DNA from: an uncultured Modestobacter sp.
GTDB lineage: Bacteria; Actinomycetota; Actinomycetes; Mycobacteriales; Geodermatophilaceae
Length of the DNA stretch: 51,768 bases
Reading direction: 5' to 3'
Assembly: GCF_947486615.1 (NCBI RefSeq)
Contig: NZ_CANKUD010000007.1
Span: 1 to 51,768, forward strand
The position numbers and the translations under genes were made by a program. The notes under the pieces are model-generated. The model ran no database searches, was not told the origin of the DNA, and saw only the letters and a program-made list of their open reading frames with translations. Of this stretch, positions 1 through 8,025 are shown one piece after another (positions within the stretch are counted from its first letter, which is position 1; each line of letters opens with the position of its first letter).

Positions 1-22
1 GGGAGTGCTGACCCACCGGCCG

Positions 23-472
23 CTACCGGCACCGAACCTGCCAGAGACCAGCAGGCTCGGTAAGCCCCATTAGTCGTTCGTGCCGTCGCTGGGCCTCCTC
101 GGCGGTGTCCAGCCCGGTCGCCCCCTCGCCGCGGGCCATCACCTGGAGGCCGATCTCCAGGTCGTCGAGCTCGGCGCGCAGTCCGGGCAGGAGGCTGAGC
201 GCGGCGAGCAGGTCGGCGTCCTGCACCTGGGGCTCGGCGTCGTCGGTGTAGGCCAGGCTGCCACCGCCCAGGCCGGCCACCAGTCGTACCGCCTCGCCGG
301 GGGTCAGCATGTGCGGGTTGATCAGCCGGGCACGCGCGGCAGCGGTGGCCGCGTAGCGCTCCTGGATGCGGAACAGGGCGGTGTGCTCAGGGCGGGCCAC
401 GGGGCCAGCATGGGGCGTCGGTGCGGCCCCCGGGAAGTCCTCCGGCGCCGTTCTGTCGGACGTCGGGTGCAC
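23..472 (-). CDS. Conserved-looking hypothetical protein, 149 aa
   Basis: I do not recognise this protein. It is a mostly helical, charged protein of 149 residues with no signal peptide or membrane segment. Residues ~30-50 are Ala/Arg rich, followed by LTPGEAVRLVAGLGGGS and an acidic helical region rich in Leu and Glu. The start is GTG, giving MHPTSD; no strong ribosome binding site precedes it, so a later start is possible. It is transcribed away from the gene starting at 504, leaving a 31-bp divergent gap that must hold both 5' ends. Coding potential is inferred from the long frame and plausible amino-acid composition. Confidence 0.55.
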   Translation of the reverse strand: MHPTSDRTAPEDFPGAAPTPHAGPVARPEHTALFRIQERYAATAAARARLINPHMLTPGEAVRLVAGLGGGSLAYTDDAEPQVQDADLLAALSLLPGLRAELDDLEIGLQVMARGEGATGLDTAEEAQRRHERLMGLTEPAGLWQVRCR

Positions 473-503
473 AGTGGAGGACGACGCGAGGAGGTGGCCG
501 GCG

Positions 504-992
504 GTGATCGGTGGAGCACGGGCAACCGACCTGGACCTGGTCGACGTGGAGAGCGCGCTGCTGCGGGCCGCGGTCGGTGACTACGCGGCCGAGGCGGCGG
601 TGCTGCTGCTGGCGAACTCCGGGTCGTGGCTGTCCCGGCTGCAGGGTGCCGGGTTGATCGACATTGCCCTGGACGAGGACGCCGTCGACGGTGGCCCGTG
701 GGCGGCGGTGCTGTGGGGCGACCTGGACCAGGCGCTGCGCACCGGCGTCATCGCCGGCACGAGCGGTGAGCTGCGCCTGCTGCGCGCCGCGGCCAGCCTC
801 GCCGACGGGCAGCCGGTCGACCTCGCCGACCTGACGGCCGGCGTCGACCGGGCCGAGCTGACCCTGCTGCTCGCTGCGGTGGCCCACGCGGCCGGCAGTC
901 ACGAGCACGCCGACGTCACCCGCGAGGCCGATGGTCCGGCGCAGGACGGGAGCCTGCTCGGCCCGGTCGTCGCCTGGCCGGTCCGCGACTGA
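504..992 (+). CDS. Hypothetical protein, 162 aa
   Basis: The product is not recognised. I place the start at the GTG (protein MIGGARATDLDLVD) because GAGGAGGTGG lies 7 bases upstream; the open frame continues further upstream but overlaps the divergent gene. The sequence is Ala/Leu rich and helical, with phrases such as LLRAAVGDYAAEAAVLLL and LLRAAASLADGQ. That pattern suggests a soluble helical-repeat protein without a signal peptide. It precedes the PadR operon but is separated from it by 67 bp, so it is probably a separate unit. No catalytic motif is visible. Confidence 0.6.
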   Translation: MIGGARATDLDLVDVESALLRAAVGDYAAEAAVLLLANSGSWLSRLQGAGLIDIALDEDAVDGGPWAAVLWGDLDQALRTGVIAGTSGELRLLRAAASLADGQPVDLADLTAGVDRAELTLLLAAVAHAAGSHEHADVTREADGPAQDGSLLGPVVAWPVRD

Positions 993-1022
993 GGACTCCC
1001 GCGACGCGCCGGACCAGCAGTC

Positions 1023-1059
1023 TGGACAGTGACTAGTAACTGAGTGCATAGTTCGGCGC
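1023..1059 (+). promoter_or_regulatory. Candidate leaderless promoter and operator of the PadR operon
   Basis: The ATG at 1060 has no ribosome binding site, and a -10-like CATAGT (1048-1053) ends six bases before it, which fits a leaderless transcript. A TGGACA at 1023-1028 could act as a -35, though the 19-bp spacing is long. AACT (1038-1041) and AGTT (1050-1053) form a short inverted repeat around the -10, and ACTAGT (1032-1037) is a self-palindrome. PadR repressors commonly autoregulate through such repeats, so this is a plausible operator. It is read by eye only. Confidence 0.35.
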
Positions 1060-1596
1060 ATGGCACTCGGGCACGTCCTCCTCGGCCTGCTCGCGCAGGG
1101 CGAGCGGCACGGGTACGACCTCAAGCGGCAGTACGACGCCCGCTTCCCGATGGCCAAGCCGATCGCCGCCGCGCAGGTCTACGCCACGCTCGAGCGGCTG
1201 CTCCGTGACGGACTGGTCGCCCCGGGTGGGACCGAGCGGGCCGGTGGCCCCGACCGCACCGCGTACGGCATGACCGCGGCCGGCCGGCAGGAGCTGGACG
1301 AGTGGCTGGCCCAGGTCGAGCCGCCGAGCCCGTTCGTCTCCAACCCGCTGGCGGTGAAGGTGACCCTCGCGCTCCTGGTCGCCGGGGACGAGCGGGCCGC
1401 CGGCTACCTGCAACGCCAGCGCGCGGCCCACCTGGCCCGGATGCGCGAGTACACCCGGATCACCACCCACCCGGACACCTCCCTGGCCGGCGTCCTGGCG
1501 GCCGACTACGCGCTCAACCACCTCGACGCCGACCTGCGGTGGATCGACACCGCACTGGCCCGCGTCGCCACCCTCGCCGAGGAGCTCCAGCCATGA
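1060..1596 (+). CDS. PadR family transcriptional regulator
   Basis: A 178-residue PadR-type repressor. The N-terminal winged helix carries the family hallmarks: LGHVLLGLLAQGERHGYDLKR, then IAAAQVYATLERLLRDGLV and a TAYGMTAAGRQELDEWL wing. The C-terminal half (from about residue 90) is the helical dimerisation domain of long PadR proteins. Its stop overlaps the ATG of the ABC ATPase (ATGA), so it is the first gene of a three-gene exporter operon. PadR/ABC/FtsX sets are common in actinobacteria, where the repressor usually controls its own transporter in response to the exported compound; the ligand here is unknown. Confidence 0.93.
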   Translation: MALGHVLLGLLAQGERHGYDLKRQYDARFPMAKPIAAAQVYATLERLLRDGLVAPGGTERAGGPDRTAYGMTAAGRQELDEWLAQVEPPSPFVSNPLAVKVTLALLVAGDERAAGYLQRQRAAHLARMREYTRITTHPDTSLAGVLAADYALNHLDADLRWIDTALARVATLAEELQP

Positions 1597-2339
1597 CGTC
1601 CACCCCTCCCGACAGCGGCACCGACGAGGACCTGCTGGTCGCCGGCCGGGCGCTGGTCCGCTCCTACGGGCACTCTCCGGCGCTGCGCGGGATCAGCGTG
1701 GGCACCCGGCGCGGTGAGGTGCTGGCGATCACCGGCCCGTCGGGCTCGGGCAAGTCGACCCTGTTGCTCTGCCTGGCCGGCATCCTGCGACCCGACGCCG
1801 GCGAGGTCTGGTACGCCGGCCGCCGGATCGACACCGAGAGCGAGGCCGAGCGGTCCCGGCTGCGGCGCACCCGGTTCGGCGTCCTGTTCCAGTTCGGCCA
1901 GCTGGTGCCCGAGCTGACGGCGGCGGAGAACGTCGCGATGCCGCTGCTGCTGGCCGGGGTCAAGCGGCGCCCGGCGCTCACCGCCGCGGGCACCTGGCTC
2001 GACCGGTTCGGGGTCGCCGACCTGGCCGGGCAGCGGCCGACCGAGATGTCCGGCGGCCAGGCGCAGCGGGTGGCCATGGCCCGCGCACTGGTCACCGAGC
2101 CTGAGGTGCTCTTCGCCGACGAGCCGACCGGCGCCCTGGACACCCTCGCCGGCGAGCAGGTGCTCACCCAGCTGGTCCGGGTCACCCGGCAGGCCGGCAC
2201 GACCGTGCTGATGGTCACCCACGACGCGAAGGTCGCCGCCTACGCCGACCGGGAGATAGTGATCCGCGACGGCATGGCCGACGACGGCGCCCCGACCTCG
2301 GCGCTGCGCGGCGCCCTGGGCCGGACCGGTGCCCGGTGA
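1593..2339 (+). CDS. ABC transporter ATP-binding protein (MacB/LolD type)
   Basis: A 248-residue nucleotide-binding subunit that hydrolyses ATP for the adjacent FtsX-like permease. Visible motifs are Walker A GPSGSGKST (about residue 48), Q-loop LFQFGQL, signature MSGGQAQR, Walker B VLFADEPTGALD with the catalytic Glu, and the H-loop MVTHDAKV. The ADEPTGALD form is typical of the MacB/LolD/BceA class. The start ATG overlaps the PadR stop (ATGA), and its own stop overlaps the permease GTG (GTGA), so all three are probably translationally coupled. Substrate is unknown; lipid, peptide or drug extrusion are the usual roles. Confidence 0.95.
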   Translation: MTSTPPDSGTDEDLLVAGRALVRSYGHSPALRGISVGTRRGEVLAITGPSGSGKSTLLLCLAGILRPDAGEVWYAGRRIDTESEAERSRLRRTRFGVLFQFGQLVPELTAAENVAMPLLLAGVKRRPALTAAGTWLDRFGVADLAGQRPTEMSGGQAQRVAMARALVTEPEVLFADEPTGALDTLAGEQVLTQLVRVTRQAGTTVLMVTHDAKVAAYADREIVIRDGMADDGAPTSALRGALGRTGAR

Positions 2340-3841
2340 CCGCCACCGTGCAGGACGGCGGTGCGGACACCCGGACGATGCGCCGGTCGACCCTGCTGTG
2401 GCTGGCCACCGTCGGCGGGCGGGCCGACCGCACCCGGATCGCGCTCACCACGGTCGGTGCTGCCGCCGGCGTGCTGGCGCTGCTCGCCGCCGCCACCGTG
2501 GCGAGCACCGGCACGGACGACGGGCCCTACACCAGCGAGCTGCTCAACGAACCCGGGCTGCACGTCGGCGTGGTCATCGCCCTGGTGCTGCTCTGCGTGC
2601 CCGTGCTGGCGTTCACCGGGCAGTGCGCCCGGATCGGCGCCCCGGCCCGGGACCGGAGGCTGGCCGCACTCCGGCTCTCCGGCGCCACCCCGGCGGACGT
2701 CGCCCGGGTGGCCGCCACCGAGACCGGGCTGGCCGCGGCGCTGGGCGCCGTCCTCGGCCTCGCGGTCTACCTGGTCGGGCGGGTGCTGCTCGACACCCCG
2801 GTCACGGCCACCTACGGACGGCACACCGAGCTCGGCGCGGGCAGCTACCTCCTGGAGGAGGTCACCGGCCCGGTGCGGCGGCTGCCGACCGACGTCCTGC
2901 CGCCGGTCTGGCTGATCGCCCTGCTCGTCGCCGTCGTGCCGGCCGCCGCCGCGGTCTTCGCCCTGGCCGCGCTGCGGCGGGTGGCGACCACGCCGTTCGG
3001 GGTGGTGCGCCGCCAGCAGGTGCGGCCGGTGCAGGTCCTCCCCGCCGCGCTGTTCGCCGCCGGCACGCTGGGCATGGCGCTGTTCGCCGGCCTGGCCCGG
3101 GTCACCGGTCTGGACGAGGCCCGTCCCGCGATCATCACCGTCGTCTTCCTGGCCCTGTTCCTGTGCACCGGGGTCGGGCTGGTGCTGGGCACGGCGGCCA
3201 TGTCGGCGCGGGCGGGGGAGTTCCTGGCCCGCCGCACCGGCCGCCCGGCGCTGCTGATCGCTGCGCGGCGGCTGGTCGCCGCCCCGTTCGCCACCAGCCG
3301 GAGCACCGCCGCGCTGCTGCTCGTCGTCCTGCTCGCCGCGGCCATCCAGGGCTTCCGCGAGCACACCCTGCTGGCCCAGCGGCAGGGCGGCAACGAGTTC
3401 TACGCGCGGGCGCTGGACCAGGTCGACCTCGCGCTGGTCGTCGCCGGGGTCATCGCCGCCGCCGGGCTGCTGGTCGGCACGATCGAGGGGGTGCTCAGCC
3501 GGCGGCGCGCGGCCGCCGCACTCACCGCCGCCGGGGTGCCCCGTGGCGTGCTCGGCCGGGCGCTGCTGCTGGAGGTGCTGGTGCCGATCGTCCCGGCGGC
3601 GCTGCTGGCCACCGCCGCCGGGATCCTGGCCGCCCGCGGGGTCATGGGCACGACCGTCCGGGAGGTCGTCTACTCGGCGACCGGCACCGAGCTGCGGGTC
3701 ACCGAGCTGCCCGTTCCGGTGCCCTGGGAGGCGCTGGCCGTCATCGCCGGCGGGACGGCGCTGGCGACCGCGGCGCTCACCATGGTCGCCCTGCCGATCC
3801 TGCGCCGCAGCGCCGACCCGGGCGAGCTGCGCACCGCCTGA
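2336..3841 (+). CDS. FtsX-like ABC transporter permease
   Basis: A 501-residue membrane protein, the transmembrane partner of the preceding ATPase. It begins with a GTG overlapping the ATPase stop. Hydrophobic stretches include IALTTVGAAAGVLALLAA near the N-terminus, VVIALVLLCVPVLAF, a central set around residues 180-310, and a C-terminal group ending in ALAVIAGGTALATAALTMVALPIL. The duplicated FtsX-type arrangement and DRRLAALRLSGATPADV after the second helix match permeases of the MacB/BceB superfamily. It is the last gene of the operon and is followed 9 bases later by a strong hairpin. Confidence 0.93.
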   Translation: MTATVQDGGADTRTMRRSTLLWLATVGGRADRTRIALTTVGAAAGVLALLAAATVASTGTDDGPYTSELLNEPGLHVGVVIALVLLCVPVLAFTGQCARIGAPARDRRLAALRLSGATPADVARVAATETGLAAALGAVLGLAVYLVGRVLLDTPVTATYGRHTELGAGSYLLEEVTGPVRRLPTDVLPPVWLIALLVAVVPAAAAVFALAALRRVATTPFGVVRRQQVRPVQVLPAALFAAGTLGMALFAGLARVTGLDEARPAIITVVFLALFLCTGVGLVLGTAAMSARAGEFLARRTGRPALLIAARRLVAAPFATSRSTAALLLVVLLAAAIQGFREHTLLAQRQGGNEFYARALDQVDLALVVAGVIAAAGLLVGTIEGVLSRRRAAAALTAAGVPRGVLGRALLLEVLVPIVPAALLATAAGILAARGVMGTTVREVVYSATGTELRVTELPVPVPWEALAVIAGGTALATAALTMVALPILRRSADPGELRTA

Positions 3842-3850
3842 GCGTGCCGC

Positions 3851-3883
3851 CGGGTCCGCCCCCGCCCGGTGAGGGCGGACCCG
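3851..3883. terminator. Bidirectional hairpin between the permease and SDR genes
   Basis: An 11-bp perfect stem (3851-3861 CGGGTCCGCCC with 3873-3883 GGGCGGACCCG) has an 11-base loop. It lies between convergent stop codons (3841 on plus, 3900 on minus) and can serve both genes. There is no U-tract, as is usual for terminators in very GC-rich actinobacteria. Confidence 0.75.
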
Positions 3884-3899
3884 CGAACGCACCGAACGG

Positions 3900-4568
3900 T
3901 CAGTCGGTGCCGGCCACCTGGTGCCGGAACCGGTCCCGCCGGGTGTGCAGGTCCCAGAGGAGGTCGGCCAGGACGGCCGGGTCCTTGTCCGGGCTGCCCG
4001 GCTCGATCTTGCCCGGGATGATCAGCTGCGAGACCTGGATGCCCTCCTCGCCGAGCACCTCGTGCAGCAGCTGGGCGTAGGCGGCCTGTCCGGCGAACGC
4101 CACCGACGTCCCGGTGACGTTGCGACCGGGGGTCACGGCGGAGCCGCCGTTGACGAACAGGATCGTGCCCCGGTTCGCGCCCAGGAAGCGCATCCCTGGC
4201 AGCACCTGGTGCACCGCGGCGACCGGGCCGTAGACCGAGAACTCCACCGGGCCGACCAGGTCGGCCGGGGTGGTCTCCAGCACCGGGCGCATGAAGTCCT
4301 TCTGCGGCAGCGGGCTGTACTGCAGCACCTCGATCGGGCCGAGGGTCTCGGTCGCCTGCTCCAACGCCCGGGCCAGGGAGCCCGGGTCGCGGACGTCGGC
4401 GGCGAACCCGCGCGCCTGCACGCCCTCTGCGGCCAGCTCCTCGGCCAGTGCGTCGAGCTTGGACTGGGAGCGGGAGAGCAGCGCCACGGCGAACCCCTCC
4501 GCTCCGAACTTGCGGGCCACTGCGGCACCGAGCCCGCGGCCGGCACCGATGATCGCGATCGTCGTCAT
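3900..4568 (-). CDS. SDR family oxidoreductase lacking the catalytic Lys
   Basis: A 222-residue Rossmann protein of the short-chain dehydrogenase family. The cofactor loop reads IIGAGRGLGAAVARKFG at residues 5-21 (GxxxGxG), followed by LLSRS, which suggests NADP preference, and AADVRD for adenine binding. The expected active-site Ser is present in LFVNGGSAVT. The YxxxK motif is not: the Tyr in GQAAYAQLLHEVL is followed at +4 by Leu. It may be an atypical or non-catalytic SDR, or use another residue. It starts with ATG and is divergent from the GTPase pair, with a 104-bp shared upstream region. Confidence 0.85.
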   Translation of the reverse strand: MTTIAIIGAGRGLGAAVARKFGAEGFAVALLSRSQSKLDALAEELAAEGVQARGFAADVRDPGSLARALEQATETLGPIEVLQYSPLPQKDFMRPVLETTPADLVGPVEFSVYGPVAAVHQVLPGMRFLGANRGTILFVNGGSAVTPGRNVTGTSVAFAGQAAYAQLLHEVLGEEGIQVSQLIIPGKIEPGSPDKDPAVLADLLWDLHTRRDRFRHQVAGTD

Positions 4569-4672
4569 GCCAGGTGCAAGGCGGCCGGGCGTCGATCTGT
4601 TTCGTGCACCGGCAGACGCACCAGGACCGGCACCGACGGGTAACCGGGCCCTCCCCGGGCTACCTACCGGCA

Positions 4673-6373
4673 GTGACGAGCCGAGCCACGCTCCCCGATG
4701 CGCTGCAGCTGCTGCGGAACCAGGTCGCCGCCGCCCCCCTGGGCCTGGACACCTCAGGCCGGGACACCGCCGCCCGCACCGCGCACGCCGTCGTCGACCA
4801 GGTCGACGACTACCTGCTGCCCCGGCTGCGCGACCTGGACGCCCCCCTGCTCACCGTCGTCGGCGGCTCCACCGGCGCGGGCAAGTCGACGCTGGTCAAC
4901 AGCGTGCTGCAGGCCCGGGTGACCACCCCCGGCGTGCTGCGCCCGACCACCCGGGCGCCGGTGCTGGTCTGCGCGCCGGCCGACCGGGCCGCCTTCGCCG
5001 GCGATCGGGTGCTGCCCGGGCTGACCCGCACCACCGGAGGCGAGGCCGGCCCGGGCGGGCTCCAGCTGGTCACCCACGAGGGCCTGCCGCCGGGCCTGGC
5101 ACTGATCGACGCACCGGACGTCGACTCGGTGGTCGAGGCCAACCGTGACCTGGCCGGTCAGCTGCTCGCCGCCGCCGACCTCTGGGTGTTCGTGACCACC
5201 GCGGCCCGCTACGCCGACGCCGTCCCCTGGGACCTGCTGCGGACGGCGCAGGAGCGGGGCACCGCGCTGGCCGTCGTCCTGGACCGGGTGCCGCCGGAGG
5301 CGGTGGGCGAGGTGGCCGACGACCTGGCCGGGATGCTGCAGCGGGCGCGGCTGTCCGGTGCCCGGCTGTTCGTGATCGAGGAGCGCCCGCTGGTCGACGG
5401 CTTCCTGCCCGAGGACCAGGTCGCCCCGCTGCGCGACTGGCTGCACGGGCTGGCCGCCGACGCCGAGCAGCGCGCCGCCGTCGTCCGGCAGACCCTCGCC
5501 GGCGCGCTGGAGAGCCTGGGCGACCGGGTCGAGGTGGTCGTCGCCGGCGTCGAGGAGCAGGCGACCGCCGCCGAGGCCCTCGATGCCGCGGCCGACGCCG
5601 CCTACGCCCGGGCGCGGGCGGCGATCGACGAGGCGGTGGGCAACGGCAGCCTGCTGCGCGGGGAGGTGCTGTCCCGCTGGCAGGAGTTCGTCGGCACCGG
5701 CGAGTGGATGCGCAGCCTGCAGGGCCAGGTCGGCCGGCTCCGTGACCGGGTGACCGCCGCGTTCACCGGCCGCGCAACGCCCGCCGCAGACCTGGCCGGC
5801 GCCCTGGAGTCCGGGGTCGAGCTGCTGCTGCGCGCCGAGGCCGACCGGGCGGCGGAGACGACGGTGACCAGCTGGCGCACGCTGCCCGGCGGCATCGCGC
5901 TGCTCGACGGCCGGGAGATCGAGCTGGACGGCGTCTCGCCCTCCTTCGCCGGCGCCTCGGCCGACGAGGTGCGGGCCTGGCAGGGGCACGTGCTGGACCT
6001 GGTGCGCAGCGAGGGGGCGGGCAAGCGGTCGCGGGCCCGGTTGCTCTCCTGGGGCGTCAACGGCGCGGGCGCGGTGGTGATGGTCGCCGTCTTCGCGTCC
6101 ACCGCGGGGCTGTCCGGGGCAGAGGTGGTGGTCGCCGGTGGCACCACCGCGATCGGTCAGCGGGTGCTGGAGGCGGTGTTCGGGGACGCCGCGGTGCGCG
6201 AGCTGGCCGCGCGGGCCCGGGCTGACCTCGACGCCCGCGCCGCGCGGCTGCTGAACGCCGAGCAGGGCAGGTTCGACGCGCTGCTCGACGACGCCGCCCC
6301 GCAGCCGGGTGCGGCTGCCGAGCTGCGCGCCGCACTCGCCGCGCTGACCGACGCCCGCCGGGCCGTCGCGTGA
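4673..6373 (+). CDS. Dynamin-like GTPase, first of a pair
   Basis: A 566-residue GTPase. I chose the GTG giving MTSRATLPDALQLL; the frame is open upstream but shows no coding-like sequence. The P-loop is GGSTGAGKST (near residue 62), switch I contains RPTTRAPVLV, and G3 is LIDAPDVDSV. The G4 motif is degenerate: VVLDRVPPEA stands where N/TKxD is expected. A helical stalk region follows, and near the C-terminus is a hydrophobic segment (GAGAVVMVAVFAS to VVVAGGTTAIG) likely to meet the membrane. Its stop overlaps the start of the second GTPase (GTGA). The tandem arrangement resembles the Streptomyces DynA/DynB pair that stabilises division rings; that role is inference. Confidence 0.8.
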   Translation: MTSRATLPDALQLLRNQVAAAPLGLDTSGRDTAARTAHAVVDQVDDYLLPRLRDLDAPLLTVVGGSTGAGKSTLVNSVLQARVTTPGVLRPTTRAPVLVCAPADRAAFAGDRVLPGLTRTTGGEAGPGGLQLVTHEGLPPGLALIDAPDVDSVVEANRDLAGQLLAAADLWVFVTTAARYADAVPWDLLRTAQERGTALAVVLDRVPPEAVGEVADDLAGMLQRARLSGARLFVIEERPLVDGFLPEDQVAPLRDWLHGLAADAEQRAAVVRQTLAGALESLGDRVEVVVAGVEEQATAAEALDAAADAAYARARAAIDEAVGNGSLLRGEVLSRWQEFVGTGEWMRSLQGQVGRLRDRVTAAFTGRATPAADLAGALESGVELLLRAEADRAAETTVTSWRTLPGGIALLDGREIELDGVSPSFAGASADEVRAWQGHVLDLVRSEGAGKRSRARLLSWGVNGAGAVVMVAVFASTAGLSGAEVVVAGGTTAIGQRVLEAVFGDAAVRELAARARADLDARAARLLNAEQGRFDALLDDAAPQPGAAAELRAALAALTDARRAVA

Positions 6374-7953
6374 GGCGTCGGGAGGTCTCCCTGACCGATC
6401 GGCTGACCGCACTGCGCGAGGCGGTGGAGGTCGCCGAGGGCCGGCTCGAGGTGCCCGAGGTGGGCAGTGCCCGCACGCTGCTGGCCAAGGCCGGTGCCCG
6501 CGAGGCGCTGGGCGACGCCACCGTCGTCGCGCTGGCCGGGGCGACCGGCAGCGGCAAGTCCACGCTGTTCAACGCCCTGTCCGGTGCGGAGGTGAGCACC
6601 CCCGGCGTCCGCCGGCCGACCACCGGCGTCGCGCACGCCAGCGTCTGGGGCCCGGACGGCGCGGACCGGCTGCTCGACTGGCTGCAGGTGCCCCGTCGCC
6701 ACCGGGTCGAGCGTGGTGACGCCGCGCTGGACGGGCTCGTGCTGCTGGACCTGCCCGACCACGACAGCATCCGGCTGGAGAACCGGCTGGAGGTGGACCG
6801 GCTGGTCGAGCTGGTCGACGTGCTGGTCTGGGTGCTCGACCCGCAGAAGTACGCCGACGCCGCCGTGCACTCCCGCTACCTGGCGCCGCTGGCCGGGCAC
6901 GCCGGCGTCCTGGTCGTCGTCCTCAACCAGGTCGACCGGCTCGACGAGGCCGCCGCCCAGGCCTGCCTGGCCGACCTGCGCGGGCTGCTGGACCGGGAGG
7001 GCCTGGCCGCGACGCCGATCGTGCCCACCGCCGCCCGCACCGGCGCCGGGCTGCCCGAGCTCCGCGCGGAACTCGCCCGCCGGGTCTCCGCCCGCCGGGC
7101 CGCGACCGACCGGCTGGCCGCCGACGCCCGGGGTGCGGCGCAGGCGCTGTCGGCCCACTGCGCACCGGACGCCGGGGACGACCGCAGCCGCGACCCCGCC
7201 GAGCGCACCGGGCTCACCGTGGCCCTGGCCGACGCCGCCGGCGTGCCCGCGGTGGTCGGCGCCGTGGAGCGCTCGGCCCGCCGCCGCGGCAACCAGCACA
7301 CCGGCTGGCCGGTGCTGCGCTGGACCTCGAAGCTCAAGGCCGACCCGCTGAGCCGGTTGCACCTGGGCAGCGAGACCGCGCGCAGCTCGCTCCCGCAGGC
7401 CGGGGCCGTGCAGCAGGCGGCGCTGGGCTCGGCGCTGCGCCGGGCCCGGGACGCCGCCGGGCAGGGGCTGCCGCAGGCCTGGCGGGACGAGCTGCGCCGC
7501 ACCGCGGAGTTCTCCGAGGAGCGGCTGGCCGACCAGCTGGACCGCGCCGTCTCCGGCACCGACCTGGGCCCGGACCGCACCCCGCTGTGGCAGCGCGCCG
7601 TCGGCGGGCTGCAGTGGGTGCTGGCACTGGTCGCGCTGGCCGGCGCGCTGTGGCTGCTCGGCCTGGTCGGGCTGGGCCTGCTGCAGCTGGACGACGTCGT
7701 GCCGCTGCCCCGGGTCGAGGGCATCCCGCTGCCCACGCTGCTGCTGGTCGGTGGACTGCTCGCCGGGCTGCTGCTGGCGCTGGTGGCCAGGCCGCTGGTG
7801 CGGGCCGGGGCCCGGCGGCGGGCCAGACAGGTACGGCGCCGGCTGCTGGACCGGGTCGGCGAGGTGGCCGAGGCCGAGGTGGTCGAGCCGCTCGGTGCGG
7901 CCCGCGCCGACCACGCCCGCTTCTGCACTGCCGTGGCCCGCGCCGGCAGCTGA
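6370..7953 (+). CDS. Dynamin-like membrane GTPase, second of a pair
   Basis: A 527-residue GTPase paired with the upstream gene by a 4-base GTGA overlap. Motifs: P-loop ALAGATGSGKSTLFN, switch I RPTTGVAHA, G3 LLDLPDHDS, and a recognisable G4 LNQVD, so it keeps a better guanine site than its partner. Two adjacent transmembrane helices sit near residues 420-475 (VLALVALAGALWLLGLVGLG and LLLVGGLLAGLLLALVA), followed by an Arg-rich cytoplasmic tail. This hairpin-anchored layout is typical of bacterial dynamin-like proteins. A perfect palindrome follows 24 bases after the stop. Confidence 0.82.
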   Translation: MRRREVSLTDRLTALREAVEVAEGRLEVPEVGSARTLLAKAGAREALGDATVVALAGATGSGKSTLFNALSGAEVSTPGVRRPTTGVAHASVWGPDGADRLLDWLQVPRRHRVERGDAALDGLVLLDLPDHDSIRLENRLEVDRLVELVDVLVWVLDPQKYADAAVHSRYLAPLAGHAGVLVVVLNQVDRLDEAAAQACLADLRGLLDREGLAATPIVPTAARTGAGLPELRAELARRVSARRAATDRLAADARGAAQALSAHCAPDAGDDRSRDPAERTGLTVALADAAGVPAVVGAVERSARRRGNQHTGWPVLRWTSKLKADPLSRLHLGSETARSSLPQAGAVQQAALGSALRRARDAAGQGLPQAWRDELRRTAEFSEERLADQLDRAVSGTDLGPDRTPLWQRAVGGLQWVLALVALAGALWLLGLVGLGLLQLDDVVPLPRVEGIPLPTLLLVGGLLAGLLLALVARPLVRAGARRRARQVRRRLLDRVGEVAEAEVVEPLGAARADHARFCTAVARAGS

Positions 7954-7976
7954 ACGGCCGGGGTCGAGCCGCCCGG

Positions 7977-8016
7977 GGCAGGGTGGAGCCGCGTGCGCAC
8001 GCGGCTCCACCCTGCC
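7977..8016. terminator. 40-bp perfect palindrome, probable bidirectional terminator
   Basis: A perfect 20+20 palindrome centred on GTGCGCAC lies between the convergent stops of the second GTPase (7953) and the MFS gene (8026). The arms begin GGCAGGGTGGAGCC. It has no unpaired loop in the DNA; the RNA would open a few central bases. The position supports termination from both sides. Confidence 0.75.
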
Positions 8017-8025
8017 GCCGGCGGG

